From Mycobacterium deserti (GTDB lineage: Bacteria > Actinomycetota > Actinomycetes > Mycobacteriales > Mycobacteriaceae): 64,000 nucleotides of DNA. The stretch covers positions 620,001-684,000 of the forward strand of contig NZ_JAODWD010000003.1 of assembly GCF_025345615.1 (NCBI RefSeq), given 5' to 3'. The notes below the pieces were generated by a model. It did no database searches and was not told where the DNA came from. It was given only the letters and a program-made list of their open reading frames with translations. A program made the translations under genes and the position numbers. Below are positions 27,520 through 36,829 of this stretch, piece after piece. The first letter of the stretch is position 1. The number at the start of each line of letters is the position of its first letter.

Positions 27520-28108
27520 GGTGGTGACCTCCGGTCAGGCCGGCGACGATGTAGTCGGACACGAACCGCCGCACCGCGCGCGGACTGTTCAGGTTGACAC
27601 CTATCGGGGGTAACAGCTCGAAACTCAACAACATTCGCACAATCCATTCGCTTGCCCGGCCGGGATCGACCCCGGCGTCGACTTCTCCGCGCTGCTGCGC
27701 CCGTCGTACCCGCGGCTTCCACTGGTCCACCGACCGTGCCATCAGGTCGTCACCGATGTTGCGCAGCAGCAGAACGAGAATGCTCTCGTTGATACCGCGG
27801 GGGGTCACAGAATCGGACTGCGCCCGATGAGCGCAGATGACGACCGCCGCCGCCGCGACCTGACCCGCGAGTGTCTCCTGCTTGTCGACTTCGGCCGAGA
27901 TGGTCTCGATGAACCCCGACGCGAGGTGGTCGAGTGCGGTCTTGATCGCATGCTCGCGACTACCTAGAGCATTGTGAACGGTACCGCGGGAGACGCCGGC
28001 CGCCTCAGCGACGGCGGTCAGACTGAATTGTCGCGGCCCCAACCGCCGCAGTGTCGCGGTGGTGGCTGCCAGCAGGGTGGGGGACACCGGCCGCGGCTGC
28101 GTACGCAT
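27512..28108 (-). CDS. TetR family transcriptional regulator of the monooxygenase operon
   Basis: A 198-residue TetR-type protein. The helix-turn-helix is in FSLTAVAEAAGVSRGTVHNA, followed by the family's LGSREHAIKTALDHL helix, and the C-terminal half is the ligand-binding domain. It is the first gene of an operon with the Baeyer-Villiger-like enzyme and SDR. A 9-7-9 inverted repeat (28110-28134) lies immediately upstream of the ATG and covers a leaderless -10 (TAATGT, six bases before ATG), so negative autoregulation is very likely. Confidence 0.9.
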   Translation of the reverse strand: MRTQPRPVSPTLLAATTATLRRLGPRQFSLTAVAEAAGVSRGTVHNALGSREHAIKTALDHLASGFIETISAEVDKQETLAGQVAAAAVVICAHRAQSDSVTPRGINESILVLLLRNIGDDLMARSVDQWKPRVRRAQQRGEVDAGVDPGRASEWIVRMLLSFELLPPIGVNLNSPRAVRRFVSDYIVAGLTGGHHHG

Positions 28109-28109
28109 T

Positions 28110-28134
28110 TGAACACATTAACGGTATGTGTTCA
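28110..28134. promoter_or_regulatory. Operator/promoter of the tetR-monooxygenase operon
   Basis: TGAACACAT and ATGTGTTCA form a perfect 9-base inverted repeat with a 7-base spacer, one base before the start codon. On the minus strand TAATGT inside it is six bases from the ATG, fitting a leaderless promoter that the operator would cover fully. Confidence 0.8.
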
Positions 28135-28181
28135 ACGCGGTCACCGGATTGGTCAGATCGGCTCGACACCCTCTGCAGTGT

Positions 28182-28853
28182 TCACAAGCCGGCGGCGGTG
28201 TCGAGCAGGCGAGTCGCTGCGCCCGATGGGATCGGTTCGCCGTGACCGAAGCATGCGGTTTCGACGTCGAGGCGGGCCATCCGGTGAAACGACGCGACCG
28301 CACGCGCACGGTCCTGATTGAACGTGCCGAGCATGACGTTGCCGACGTTGGCGATCGCGTCGCCGGTGAACAGCACCTTGTGCCGGGGCAGGTGTACCGC
28401 AATGCTGCCTTCGGTGTGGCCGGGTACCGACAGGATTTCGGCGCCGCCGCCGAAGTCGAGCACGTCACCGTCGCGCAGTTCGCGCTCCACTTCGACCGGT
28501 GGGGCTTCGGCGGGCAGGCCTGCCGAAACCCGCTCGTAGATCGGGATTTCCCAGTCCTCGAAGATCGGCGGCGCCAGGACTGCCTCGCCTCGGATGGCCG
28601 CCGCATCACCCGCGCCTGCATACACGGGGGCGCCGGTCCGCTCGCGAAGGTCGGAGGCCGACCCGACGTGGTCGACATGCCCGTGGGTGATCACGATACG
28701 GTCGATGCCAGGCGCCGCCGACAGGATCTCGGCCGCTGACCCCGGCGCCCCGGTGTCGATGAGAGTGACCGAGTCGCCGTCGCGCCAGAGGTAGACCTGC
28801 CAGCCGTTGACCCGCAACATGGTGAGGTTGGCCGTGACCACCGTGGTGTCCAT
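28182..28853 (-). CDS. MBL-fold metallo-hydrolase
   Basis: A 223-residue metallo-beta-lactamase-fold protein with the metal motif VITHGHVDHVG, LSVPGHTEGSIAVHLP and LFTGDAIANVGN. The catalytic metal centre looks complete. Substrate unknown; the shape is that of quorum-type lactonases and general hydrolases (a lactonase acting after a Baeyer-Villiger step would make sense but is speculative). The ATG at 28853 has TAACGT six bases upstream, a leaderless geometry; the same 10 bases also read as a -10 on the other strand. Confidence 0.85.
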   Translation of the reverse strand: MDTTVVTANLTMLRVNGWQVYLWRDGDSVTLIDTGAPGSAAEILSAAPGIDRIVITHGHVDHVGSASDLRERTGAPVYAGAGDAAAIRGEAVLAPPIFEDWEIPIYERVSAGLPAEAPPVEVERELRDGDVLDFGGGAEILSVPGHTEGSIAVHLPRHKVLFTGDAIANVGNVMLGTFNQDRARAVASFHRMARLDVETACFGHGEPIPSGAATRLLDTAAGL

Positions 28854-28893
28854 ACCGTGACGTTAGGTTGCCGCGGCCGTCCTCCCAAGCGAA

Positions 28894-30540
28894 TCAGCTT
28901 GCGGCGAAATCCTGCGATAGAGCCGAGCGGAGCACGTCCAGCGGTAGTCCGCCCAGATCAAGTGCGCGGCTGTGGAATTCCTTCATCGGCAAGCCGCGGC
29001 CGACGAAGTCGTCGCGAAGCTGCTGCCAGATCCGCTGTCCGATGGCGTAGGACGGCGCCTGGCCCGGCCAACCGAGATACCGGTCCAGCTCGAACCCCAG
29101 ATGCTCCTCGGTCATTGCACTGTGTGACAGCAAGAACTCCCACGCCGTGTCGGCGTCCCAGATCTTCCCGTCGGGCGTTCGCATCCTGCAGTGCACACCG
29201 ATGTCGATGACGACGCGGGCGGCCCGGAATCGTTGGGCGTCCAGCATTCCCATCCGATCGCCGTCGTCGTCGAGCCAGCCGAGCTCCGCCATCAGCCGTT
29301 CGGCGTAGAGCGCCCAGCCCTCCCCGTGGCCGGACACCCAGCAGCCGAGTCTGCGCCAGCGGTTGAGCCGGTCGGCCATCACGACGGCTCTGCCGATCTG
29401 CAGGTGGTGGCCGGGTACGCCCTCGTGGAAGACCGTCGTCGTTTCCTGCCAGGTGTGGAAGGTGTCCGTGCCGTGCGGAATCGACCACCACATGCGTCCT
29501 GGGCGGGTGAGGTCCTCCGACGGGCCCGTGTAGTAGATACCGCCGGTGTGTGTCGGCGCGATGCGGCATTCCAGCCGGCGCAGCGGCTCGTCGATGTCGA
29601 AGTGGGTGTCGGCCAGTGACTGCACTGCCCGGTCCGAGAGGTCCTGCATCCACGCCTGCAGTGCATCGACGCCATGCACCAGATAGCGGTCCTCGGCGTC
29701 GAGCCGCCGCAGGGCCTCGGCGACCGACGCCCCGGGGTACAGCCGCTGTGCGATGGAACTCTGTTCGGCAACAACGCTTTCCAGCAGCCACAGGCCCCAT
29801 TCGTAGGTCTCGTCGAGGTCAACCGACGCGCCGAGGAACGATCGCGACAGCAACCCGTAAGCCTCGCGGCCGTATGCATCGTCCAGCCGGGCGTACGGGG
29901 CGATGTCGTCGCCCAACATGCGGGCCAGTTCGCTGTAGGCCTGCGCGGCGGCCGCGGCGTGTTGTTGCAGTTCGTCGTGCAGGGTCTCGTTGTCGGGCAC
30001 CGCGGTCGCAACCATGTTGGTGATCAACAGCTGGATCTGGCCGGCCTGCTCGATACCGCGGCTGACCTGCCGGACCGCGGGGGCATGTCCCGACGACACC
30101 GCGGTCCGCAAAGCCTCGGCGTACCCGGCCACCCTGTCGGGCAGCCGGGACAACCGTCGACTGATCAGCGCCCAGTCATCGTCGGTATCGGTGGCCATGA
30201 GGTCGAACACGTTGCGCATCGTCTGTAGGGGCGAGGCGATCACGTTCAGTTCGCCGACGTCGAGTCCGGCGTCGTGCAACTCGATCTGGGTGCCGAGCCG
30301 TTCTCGCATGGCCGCGATGGTGACGTGATCGACGGCGTCGACCGGATTGACTCCTTCAAGCTCGCGCAGGGCCGACTTCGCGGCGTCCACGCGGCCGGCC
30401 ACTCCCTCCGGTGAATAGTCGGTGATGTCGTCATCGTGGCCGGTGATACCGACTTCGGTTGCGGCACAGGGGTCCAACGCGGCAAACGCTTCAAGATAGC
30501 GCTCGGCTACGGCGTCGACGGCCGTCGCTGGCCTACCCAA
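28894..30540 (-). CDS. DUF885 family predicted metallopeptidase
   Basis: A 548-residue protein of the DUF885 family, related to zinc peptidases. The signature FHEGVPGHHLQIGRA holds the HExxxGHH-type ligands from about residue 372, and the C-terminal GHGEGWALYAERL segment is also characteristic. No signal peptide is seen, so it is likely cytosolic. The TTG start at 30540 overlaps the last codons and stop of ypfJ by eight bases; no better start follows in frame, and the resulting N-terminus (VDAVAERYLEAFAALDPC) matches the family. Confidence 0.85.
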   Translation of the reverse strand: MGRPATAVDAVAERYLEAFAALDPCAATEVGITGHDDDITDYSPEGVAGRVDAAKSALRELEGVNPVDAVDHVTIAAMRERLGTQIELHDAGLDVGELNVIASPLQTMRNVFDLMATDTDDDWALISRRLSRLPDRVAGYAEALRTAVSSGHAPAVRQVSRGIEQAGQIQLLITNMVATAVPDNETLHDELQQHAAAAAQAYSELARMLGDDIAPYARLDDAYGREAYGLLSRSFLGASVDLDETYEWGLWLLESVVAEQSSIAQRLYPGASVAEALRRLDAEDRYLVHGVDALQAWMQDLSDRAVQSLADTHFDIDEPLRRLECRIAPTHTGGIYYTGPSEDLTRPGRMWWSIPHGTDTFHTWQETTTVFHEGVPGHHLQIGRAVVMADRLNRWRRLGCWVSGHGEGWALYAERLMAELGWLDDDGDRMGMLDAQRFRAARVVIDIGVHCRMRTPDGKIWDADTAWEFLLSHSAMTEEHLGFELDRYLGWPGQAPSYAIGQRIWQQLRDDFVGRGLPMKEFHSRALDLGGLPLDVLRSALSQDFAAS

Positions 30541-31420
30541 GGTTGTTCGTCGCGAACGTGTCGCACGCGTTCAGCTCACCGGTCCGGTATCCCTCGGTGA
30601 ACCACTTCTGTCGCTGCGCGGCTGAGCCGTGTGTCCATGCCTCCGGGTTCACCCGGCCGGTGGCCGCCTCTTGGATCCGGTCGTCGCCGACCGATGCCGC
30701 GGCAGATAATGCGTCGGCGATGTCCTTGTCGCTCAATGGCTCCAGGAATGTGACGCCGGTGCTCTCCTGCTTGGTGATGGAGGCGTAGTGCGCCCAGACA
30801 CCTGCATAGCAGTCGGCCTGCAACTCGGTGCGCACACCGCCGCCCGTCGCGCCCTCCGGGTCCTGCTGGGCGCGAGCGAGTGAGCCTTGCAAGTCCTGGA
30901 GGTGGTGGCCGTATTCATGTGCGACCACGTACTCCTGCGCCAACGGGCCACCGCTGGAACCGAATCGGTCGCGCAGGATGTCGAAGAAGCCGGTGTCGAA
31001 GTAGGCGGTCTGATCACCCGGGCAGTAGAACGGCCCCACGTCGCTGGTCGCCGCTCCGCAGGCGGTGTCGACTGAGTTGGTGAAGATCTCCATCCTCGGC
31101 CGCTGATAACCCTGGACCAACTGCCCGAAGATCGCATCCACCGAGTTGCCCGTCGCGACCACCCGGCACTGCACGATCGCGTTGGCGTCCGCGCCCGTCC
31201 TGCACTGACTCAGATCGAAGCCCGGAGTTTCGACACCCTCGGTGCCGATCTGCTGCTGCGGCACCACCGAACTGGGATCGACGCCCAGAAACATCGCCAC
31301 GACGAAGATCAGCAGTCCGCCGATACCGCCGCCGACCGCGATTCCCCGGCCGGGGCCGCGCCCACCGCCGCTGCTGGAGGTGGTGCTGGTGTCGATCTGC
31401 ATGCCTTCGCTGAAGGTCAT
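30533..31420 (-). CDS. ypfJ: Neutral zinc metallopeptidase, YpfJ/Rv2575 family
   Basis: A 295-residue membrane-anchored protein. A Gly-rich N-terminus (GGGRGPGRGIAVGGG) precedes one hydrophobic helix (about 32-50), and the outer domain carries the zinc motif HEYGHHLQDLQG, with H168, E169 and H172 visible, plus RTELQADCYAGVWAHYA holding the third-ligand Glu. The ATG at 31420 follows GAGGAGG; the much longer frame to 32932 is antisense to the esterase gene. The next gene (DUF885) begins inside its 3' end, so two peptidases are co-transcribed. Confidence 0.9.
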   Translation of the reverse strand: MTFSEGMQIDTSTTSSSGGGRGPGRGIAVGGGIGGLLIFVVAMFLGVDPSSVVPQQQIGTEGVETPGFDLSQCRTGADANAIVQCRVVATGNSVDAIFGQLVQGYQRPRMEIFTNSVDTACGAATSDVGPFYCPGDQTAYFDTGFFDILRDRFGSSGGPLAQEYVVAHEYGHHLQDLQGSLARAQQDPEGATGGGVRTELQADCYAGVWAHYASITKQESTGVTFLEPLSDKDIADALSAAASVGDDRIQEAATGRVNPEAWTHGSAAQRQKWFTEGYRTGELNACDTFATNNLG

Positions 31421-31507
31421 CGCGGCCCTCCTCAATTCCCGGCGACTCCCCGGCGATCGCCGGTCCGGCAGCCAGGTGGGTCCAGCTTCGCACACTACGA
31501 TTTGGTC

Positions 31508-33046
31508 GTGGCAGTCGTCGTCGGACATTCGACTCTCGCGCACACGGGGTTGGGCACGCTGCGCGGCACACGTGACGGCGGGGTCGGGGTCTGGCGCGGC
31601 GTACCGTACGCCGAGCAGCCGGTCGGTGAGCGCCGCTTCCTCGCGCCCGCTCCCGCGCAGCCGTGGTCCGGGGTGCGCGACGCGCTCGAGCACGGTCCGC
31701 TGCCGCCGCAGAGCAAGTCGTTCGTCGGCGGCGGGCGCGACGATCCGAAGGTTCGCGACGAGGCCTGTCTGACCCTGACGGTGTGGTCGCCGGACACCAG
31801 CGCGTCGCTGCCGGTGATGGTGTGGATTCCGGGCGGGGCGTTCGTCTACGGCGCCGGTCAATTCCAGCTGTACAACGGGTCGCGATTGGCGGTCAACGGC
31901 AACGTCGTGGTCGTGAACGTCACCTACCGGATAGGGGTGTTCGGCGGGTTCGAACTCAGCGACCTCGGCGACGGTTTCGACGACAACCTCGCGCTGCGCG
32001 ACCAGATGGCGGCCTTGCGGTGGATTCAAGAGAACATCGCCGCATTCGGCGGCGACCCGGAACGGGTGACCGTCTTCGGAGAGTCGGCCGGTGCCACGTC
32101 GGTGCTGGCGCTGTTGGCGAGCCCGGCCGCCTGCGGTTTGTTCAGCCGAGCCATCGCGCAGAGTCCGGCGCTGCCTCTGATCGCCGATCGTGAGGTACGG
32201 GCCAGGCAGGCGCACGACTTTCTGCGACGGCTGGGGGTGCGGCCCGCCGAGGTCAAGGCCCTGCCGCAACGGCAGTTGCGCCGGGCGGCGGGCCGGATCC
32301 AGGGTAAGAGTGCGGCGACCTCGCCCACGCTGGCCTACGGATTGACCCATGGCGTCGACCTGATTCCGCAGCATCCGGTCGACGCCGCGCGTGCGGGCGC
32401 GTTGTCGCGCGTGCCGTTGATCATCGGCACCAACAGCCATGAGGCGTCGATGTTCGCATGGACGAAGCCGCCGATGCTGCCCACGACGCCGGCATCCATC
32501 GACGCGTACTTCGCTCGCGTCGCCCCCGATGCGAGGGACCGGGTGCTCGCGGCCTACCCCGATTACCCGCGTCGACGGGCTCTGATCGCATTCGGGTCCG
32601 ACGTGATGTTCGGCGGTCCGGCGTGGGCGTTCGCCGACGCCTACAGCGCACATGCTCCCACCCACATGTACCGCTTCGACCATGTCGGGTGGAGTCTGCG
32701 CATGCTCGGGTTGGGTGCGACGCACGGCAGCGAGATCGTGCACGTCCAGCACAGCTACGGGTCGTACATCGGCCGCAAACTGCATCCGCTCGGGCGTCGG
32801 TTGCAGCCGCCCGTGGGTCGGCGCATGCAGCGCGCATGGCTCGATTTCGCGAGCCAGGGCTGGGAGAACGCGGATGATCGCTTGCGCGAAGGCCAGAGAC
32901 CAGCGCCGATCCGGTGGTCCAGCGGCCAGCACTGGCCGATGTACGACGCGAAGGACCGGCTGACGCGCGTCATCCTGTCGGCACGCGACATGGTGGTCTC
33001 AGATCCCGACGGCGAGCGCCGCAAAGCGTGGGCGAATCTGTACTAG
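31508..33046 (+). CDS. Type-B carboxylesterase
   Basis: An alpha/beta-hydrolase of 512 residues with GVWRGVPYAEQPVGERRF, the oxyanion-hole segment MVWIPGGAFVYGAG, the nucleophile elbow FGESAGATSVL, and a histidine near GATHGSEI that can complete the triad. No signal peptide is visible. GTG at 31508 is six bases downstream of TACGAT, a leaderless promoter; TTG at 31502 is an alternative. The stop codon overlaps that of the convergent SRPBCC gene. Confidence 0.9.
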   Translation: MAVVVGHSTLAHTGLGTLRGTRDGGVGVWRGVPYAEQPVGERRFLAPAPAQPWSGVRDALEHGPLPPQSKSFVGGGRDDPKVRDEACLTLTVWSPDTSASLPVMVWIPGGAFVYGAGQFQLYNGSRLAVNGNVVVVNVTYRIGVFGGFELSDLGDGFDDNLALRDQMAALRWIQENIAAFGGDPERVTVFGESAGATSVLALLASPAACGLFSRAIAQSPALPLIADREVRARQAHDFLRRLGVRPAEVKALPQRQLRRAAGRIQGKSAATSPTLAYGLTHGVDLIPQHPVDAARAGALSRVPLIIGTNSHEASMFAWTKPPMLPTTPASIDAYFARVAPDARDRVLAAYPDYPRRRALIAFGSDVMFGGPAWAFADAYSAHAPTHMYRFDHVGWSLRMLGLGATHGSEIVHVQHSYGSYIGRKLHPLGRRLQPPVGRRMQRAWLDFASQGWENADDRLREGQRPAPIRWSSGQHWPMYDAKDRLTRVILSARDMVVSDPDGERRKAWANLY

Positions 33047-33540
33047 GCGGCGGGGAAGCGCTCGCGGGCGTAGTCGCGCAGGTTGTACAGGAACTTCTGG
33101 AACATCCAGCCCATCACCGGCCGGCCCAGCGACATACCCAGCTGTGCTGCAACACCATTCGGCTTCATCGCCATTACCCACGTGAGGTGGCAACCCTGGG
33201 CTGTTTCGACCACGCGATAGTCCTCGGCGAACGCCGCGATGCTTCCCGAAGAGGCTTCGTTGAACCGAAAAGCCATGTGCGTGAACGGTTCCCACGCGAG
33301 AAATTCCTCGTCGCCCACGATGCCGCCGCGCATGTGAACGGTACGGGTAGTGCCGATTCCGCGCGGCTCGGGGCTGGTCCACGTGACCTTGGTGATGACG
33401 GTCGCCCAGTGCGGCCACGACTCGGCGTCGGCGAGCACCTCGAACAATTGCTCGGGAGTAATAGTCAGATCGACGGTGCTGACGAAGCGGAACGGGGCGC
33501 TGTCGATGAAGTCGATGCCGACGCGCTCACAGGTGTGCAT
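33043..33540 (-). CDS. SRPBCC (START-like) family protein, copy 1
   Basis: About 165 residues of the polyketide-cyclase/START-like ligand-binding fold: STVDLTITPEQLFEVLADAE at the N-terminus, PHWATVITKVTW, and a long C-terminal helix ending YNLRDYARERFP. The protein matches the next gene throughout (CERVG, DLT.(S/T)P.QL.EVL.DA), so the two arose by tandem duplication. ATG at 33540 is eight bases after TACTGT; ATG at 33546 is the alternative start. Function unknown; the fold binds hydrophobic ligands. Confidence 0.82.
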   Translation of the reverse strand: MHTCERVGIDFIDSAPFRFVSTVDLTITPEQLFEVLADAESWPHWATVITKVTWTSPEPRGIGTTRTVHMRGGIVGDEEFLAWEPFTHMAFRFNEASSGSIAAFAEDYRVVETAQGCHLTWVMAMKPNGVAAQLGMSLGRPVMGWMFQKFLYNLRDYARERFPAA

Positions 33541-33565
33541 GGCCATACACAGTAGAGGATTGTGT

Positions 33566-34090
33566 CTAGCCGCTGTAATTGATCGCCGGGGCGAATCGCC
33601 CTTCGATGTACTTCCGCAGCTTCACCAACTGTCGGCGGGTCGCCCTCTTGATGACCGGTCGCGCATACAGCCGCATGAGCCACGAGGGCGGCTTGCGCGG
33701 CCGCCGCGCGGTGGACCACGTCAGCCTGCAGCCGCGCTCGGTCGTCTCGATGCGAAATTCCTCCGCGGACGCTCCGGTGTTCTGCCGGGAGCTTTCGTTC
33801 ATGCGAAGAGCCAGGTGCCGGTACGGGTTCCACACGATGATCTCTTCGGTGGCCGCAAAGTGATTCAGCACCTCGATGGCGCGGATTCCGCCGACGCGTT
33901 GCGGTCCCGGGCTGCGCCATGTCGCCTTCGTGATGAGGGAATGCCATTGCGGCAACGTGTCGGCGTCGGTGAGCACCTCCCACAGTTGCTGAGGGCTGAC
34001 AGTCAGGTCGATGCTGTTGCGCGACCGAAAAGGGGCGTCGTCGCCGAAGATCTCGAGGCCGACGCGCTCACACGGGAAGAGCCGGGGCAC
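33566..34090 (-). CDS. SRPBCC (START-like) family protein, copy 2
   Basis: A 174-residue paralogue of the downstream SRPBCC protein: PCERVGLEIFG, NSIDLTVSPQQLWEVLTDAD, and a basic C-terminus (RRPRKPPSWLMRLYARPVIK). The C-terminal half is far more basic than in copy 1, suggesting a different ligand or membrane contact. The GTG at 34090 has TAGGCT six bases upstream, so this copy has its own leaderless promoter. Confidence 0.82.
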   Translation of the reverse strand: MPRLFPCERVGLEIFGDDAPFRSRNSIDLTVSPQQLWEVLTDADTLPQWHSLITKATWRSPGPQRVGGIRAIEVLNHFAATEEIIVWNPYRHLALRMNESSRQNTGASAEEFRIETTERGCRLTWSTARRPRKPPSWLMRLYARPVIKRATRRQLVKLRKYIEGRFAPAINYSG

Positions 34091-34099
34091 GGCTCGAGC

Positions 34100-34987
34100 C
34101 TAGCCAGGGCCGTCGCTCGCCGCGGCCAATAACGGCACGAGTACATCGCTGATCGGGGTGGCCAGTGCGTACTGGGCGGCCTTGCGGGCGATCACCCCGT
34201 TGCGGATATCCCATTCGAGCGGGCGATGCGCCTCCCGATCGGTCAGCATCGAGGTGGTGATGTCCTCGGGCGACGCGGCGAGCATGTCGATGATCTGCCC
34301 GATCACGCTGTCGTCGAGCGTGGCGCCGTCGGCACGCGCCACCGCAAGGCACTCTTCGAGGTAACGACGGCTCAGCGCGGCCACGTCGTCGCGGCGGAAC
34401 ATGCCCGACCGGCGTCCCGTCAGTACCATCAGCCCGACCACCGCGTTGACCAGTAGCTTGTGCCACGCCGCGGAGATGAAATCCGGGTCAAGGTCGACCC
34501 GCACGCCGGTGTTGCGGAACAACTCGGCCAGAGATTCGGCGGCCTCGGTGACGGGCAACACCAGTCGGGCCTGTGTACGCAGGCGCACCCAGCCCTGCGG
34601 CGTCGTCTCCGCCGAGATCCACACCGCGGCGGGCACCACCGTCGCGGTCGGGCAGTAGCGCCCTACCCGTTCGACCTGCTCGACGCCGTTCTGCAGTGCA
34701 CACACCACGGTGCCCTTGTCGCACAGCGGTGCCAGCCAGCCGCCGGCATGCTCGTTCTGAGTGTCCTTGACCGCGAGCAGCACCACGTCGACAGGCGACG
34801 TGATGTCCGCCGGGTCGGTCAGCACGGGACCCCGCACGACGATCGACTCTCCGTCGTCGGGCCTGACCTCGATGGACTCTCGCGGCGTCCGTCCGCACAA
34901 AGTGATCGGATGGCCCGCGGCGTGAAGCAGAGCCCCGACTGTCGAGCCGATCGCACCGGGGCCGACGAGGGCAATGCGGCTGCTCAC
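34100..34987 (-). CDS. Ketopantoate reductase-like protein (PanE/ApbA family, Rv2573 type)
   Basis: A 295-residue NADPH-binding protein with the N-terminal Rossmann motif [36 protein letters not shown], and the helical C-terminal domain with [21 protein letters not shown], whose Lys is the catalytic residue in PanE. It would reduce ketopantoate or another 2-oxo acid. The GTG at 34987 is six bases after TAGCTT (leaderless). It is divergent from aspS, with which it is also linked in M. tuberculosis. Confidence 0.88.
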   Translation of the reverse strand: MSSRIALVGPGAIGSTVGALLHAAGHPITLCGRTPRESIEVRPDDGESIVVRGPVLTDPADITSPVDVVLLAVKDTQNEHAGGWLAPLCDKGTVVCALQNGVEQVERVGRYCPTATVVPAAVWISAETTPQGWVRLRTQARLVLPVTEAAESLAELFRNTGVRVDLDPDFISAAWHKLLVNAVVGLMVLTGRRSGMFRRDDVAALSRRYLEECLAVARADGATLDDSVIGQIIDMLAASPEDITTSMLTDREAHRPLEWDIRNGVIARKAAQYALATPISDVLVPLLAAASDGPG

Positions 34988-35062
34988 AACGCCAAGCTAC
35001 CGTCGCGACCGGCCCCTCTAGACTGTGGCAGTCCTTTCGTCAGGCCATTCACAGGAGATTTC

Positions 35063-36829
35063 GTGCTGCGCAGTCATGCCGCCGGTTCATTGCGGCCCGC
35101 CGACGCCGGTCAGAGGGTGACGCTCGCCGGGTGGGTGGCACGACGCCGGGACCATGGTGGGGTCATCTTCATCGACCTGCGCGATGCGTCGGGTGTGTCG
35201 CAGGTGGTGTTCCGCGAGGCGGACGTGCTGCAGTCGGCGCACCGGCTGCGCGCGGAGTTCTGCATCGCCGTCGACGGTGTCGTCGAGGTCCGGCCGGAAG
35301 GCAACGCCAATCCCGAAATCCCCACGGGCGAGATCGAAGTCAACGCGACCTCGCTGACCGTACTGGGGGAGAGCGCGCCGCTGCCCTTCCAACTCGACGA
35401 GCAGGCAGGCGAGGAAGCGCGACTGAGGTACCGCTATCTCGATCTGCGCAGGGAAGGTCCGGGAGCGGCAATTCGCTTGCGCTCCAATGTTAATGCCGCA
35501 GCCCGCGAGGTGCTGGCCCGCCACGAGTTCGTTGAGATCGAGACGCCGACGATGACGCGTTCGACGCCGGAGGGCGCCCGTGACTTCCTCGTGCCTGCGC
35601 GCCTGCAGCCGGGCAGCTTCTACGCCCTGCCGCAGAGCCCGCAGCTGTTCAAACAGCTGTTGATGGTCGCAGGCATGGAGCGCTACTACCAGATCGCGCG
35701 CTGCTATCGGGACGAGGACTTCCGCGCCGACCGACAGCCCGAGTTCACGCAGCTCGACATGGAGATGAGCTTCGTCGACGCCGACGACGTCATGACGGTG
35801 TCCGAGGAGATCCTCAAGGCGTTGTGGGCGCTCGTCGGGTACGACCTGCCGACCCCGATCCCGCGGATGACCTATGTCGAGGCGATGCGCCGTTTCGGCT
35901 CCGACAAGCCCGACCTGCGGTTCGGCGTCGAACTCGTGGAGTGCACGGAGTACTTCTCCGACACCACATTTCGGGTGTTCCAGGCGCCCTATGTCGGTGC
36001 GGTCGTCATGGCCGGCGGTGCGTCGCAGCCTCGACGCACCCTCGACGGCTGGCAGGAGTTCGCCAAGCAGCGCGGACACAAGGGCCTGGCCTATGTGCTC
36101 GTCGCCGAAGACGGCACGTTGGGCGGTCCGGTGGCCAAAAACCTCACCGACGCCGAGCGCGACGGTCTCGCCGCACACGTCGGCGCCCACCCGGGGGACT
36201 GCATCTTCTTCTCCGCCGGTCCGGCCAAGACGGCCAGGGCGCTGCTGGGGGCCACCCGCATCGAGATCGCCAAGCGGCTCAACCTGATCGATCCCGACGC
36301 GTGGGCGTTCACCTGGATCGTCGACTGGCCGTTGTTCGAGTCCGCCGACGAGGCCGCCGCGCACGGCGACGTCGCCGTCGGGTCTGGGGCGTGGACCGCG
36401 GTGCACCACGCGTTCACCGCGCCGAAACCCGAGTCGGAGGGGACATTCGACACCGATCCGGGCACCGCGCTGGCCAACGCCTACGACATCGTGTGCAACG
36501 GCAACGAGATCGGCGGCGGGTCGATCCGTATCCATCGGCGCGACGTCCAGGAGCGGGTGTTCGCGATGATGGGTATCAGTCACGACGAGGCGCAGGAGAA
36601 GTTTGGATTCCTGTTGGAGGCCTTCACTTTCGGTGCGCCCCCGCACGGCGGTATCGCATTCGGATGGGACCGGATCACCGCGCTGCTGGCCGGCACCGAC
36701 TCGATCAGGGAAGTGATCGCTTTTCCGAAGTCCGGCGGAGGCGTCGACCCGCTGACCGGCGCGCCCGCGCCGATCACCGCGCAGCAACGCAAGGAGTCCG
36801 GCATCGACGCCAGACCGAAGGCCGACTAG
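35063..36829 (+). CDS. aspS: Aspartyl-tRNA synthetase (bacterial type)
   Basis: Class IIb aminoacyl-tRNA synthetase of 588 residues. It has an N-terminal OB-fold anticodon-binding domain ([20 protein letters not shown]), catalytic core motifs with [19 protein letters not shown] and [18 protein letters not shown], the bacterial GAD insertion domain, and motif 3 in [18 protein letters not shown]. The GTG at 35063 has AGGAG upstream. Mycobacterial AspRS is often non-discriminating (also charging tRNA-Asn), but this cannot be read by eye. The stop overlaps the stop of the convergent SDR gene. Confidence 0.97.
   Translation: MLRSHAAGSLRPADAGQRVTLAGWVARRRDHGGVIFIDLRDASGVSQVVFREADVLQSAHRLRAEFCIAVDGVVEVRPEGNANPEIPTGEIEVNATSLTVLGESAPLPFQLDEQAGEEARLRYRYLDLRREGPGAAIRLRSNVNAAAREVLARHEFVEIETPTMTRSTPEGARDFLVPARLQPGSFYALPQSPQLFKQLLMVAGMERYYQIARCYRDEDFRADRQPEFTQLDMEMSFVDADDVMTVSEEILKALWALVGYDLPTPIPRMTYVEAMRRFGSDKPDLRFGVELVECTEYFSDTTFRVFQAPYVGAVVMAGGASQPRRTLDGWQEFAKQRGHKGLAYVLVAEDGTLGGPVAKNLTDAERDGLAAHVGAHPGDCIFFSAGPAKTARALLGATRIEIAKRLNLIDPDAWAFTWIVDWPLFESADEAAAHGDVAVGSGAWTAVHHAFTAPKPESEGTFDTDPGTALANAYDIVCNGNEIGGGSIRIHRRDVQERVFAMMGISHDEAQEKFGFLLEAFTFGAPPHGGIAFGWDRITALLAGTDSIREVIAFPKSGGGVDPLTGAPAPITAQQRKESGIDARPKAD

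Noticed and set aside
30533..32932. An ~800-residue minus-strand protein covering the esterase region
   Set aside because: Its N-terminal two thirds are antisense to the clear esterase gene and have no family motifs; the real ypfJ starts at 31420 behind a good ribosome site.
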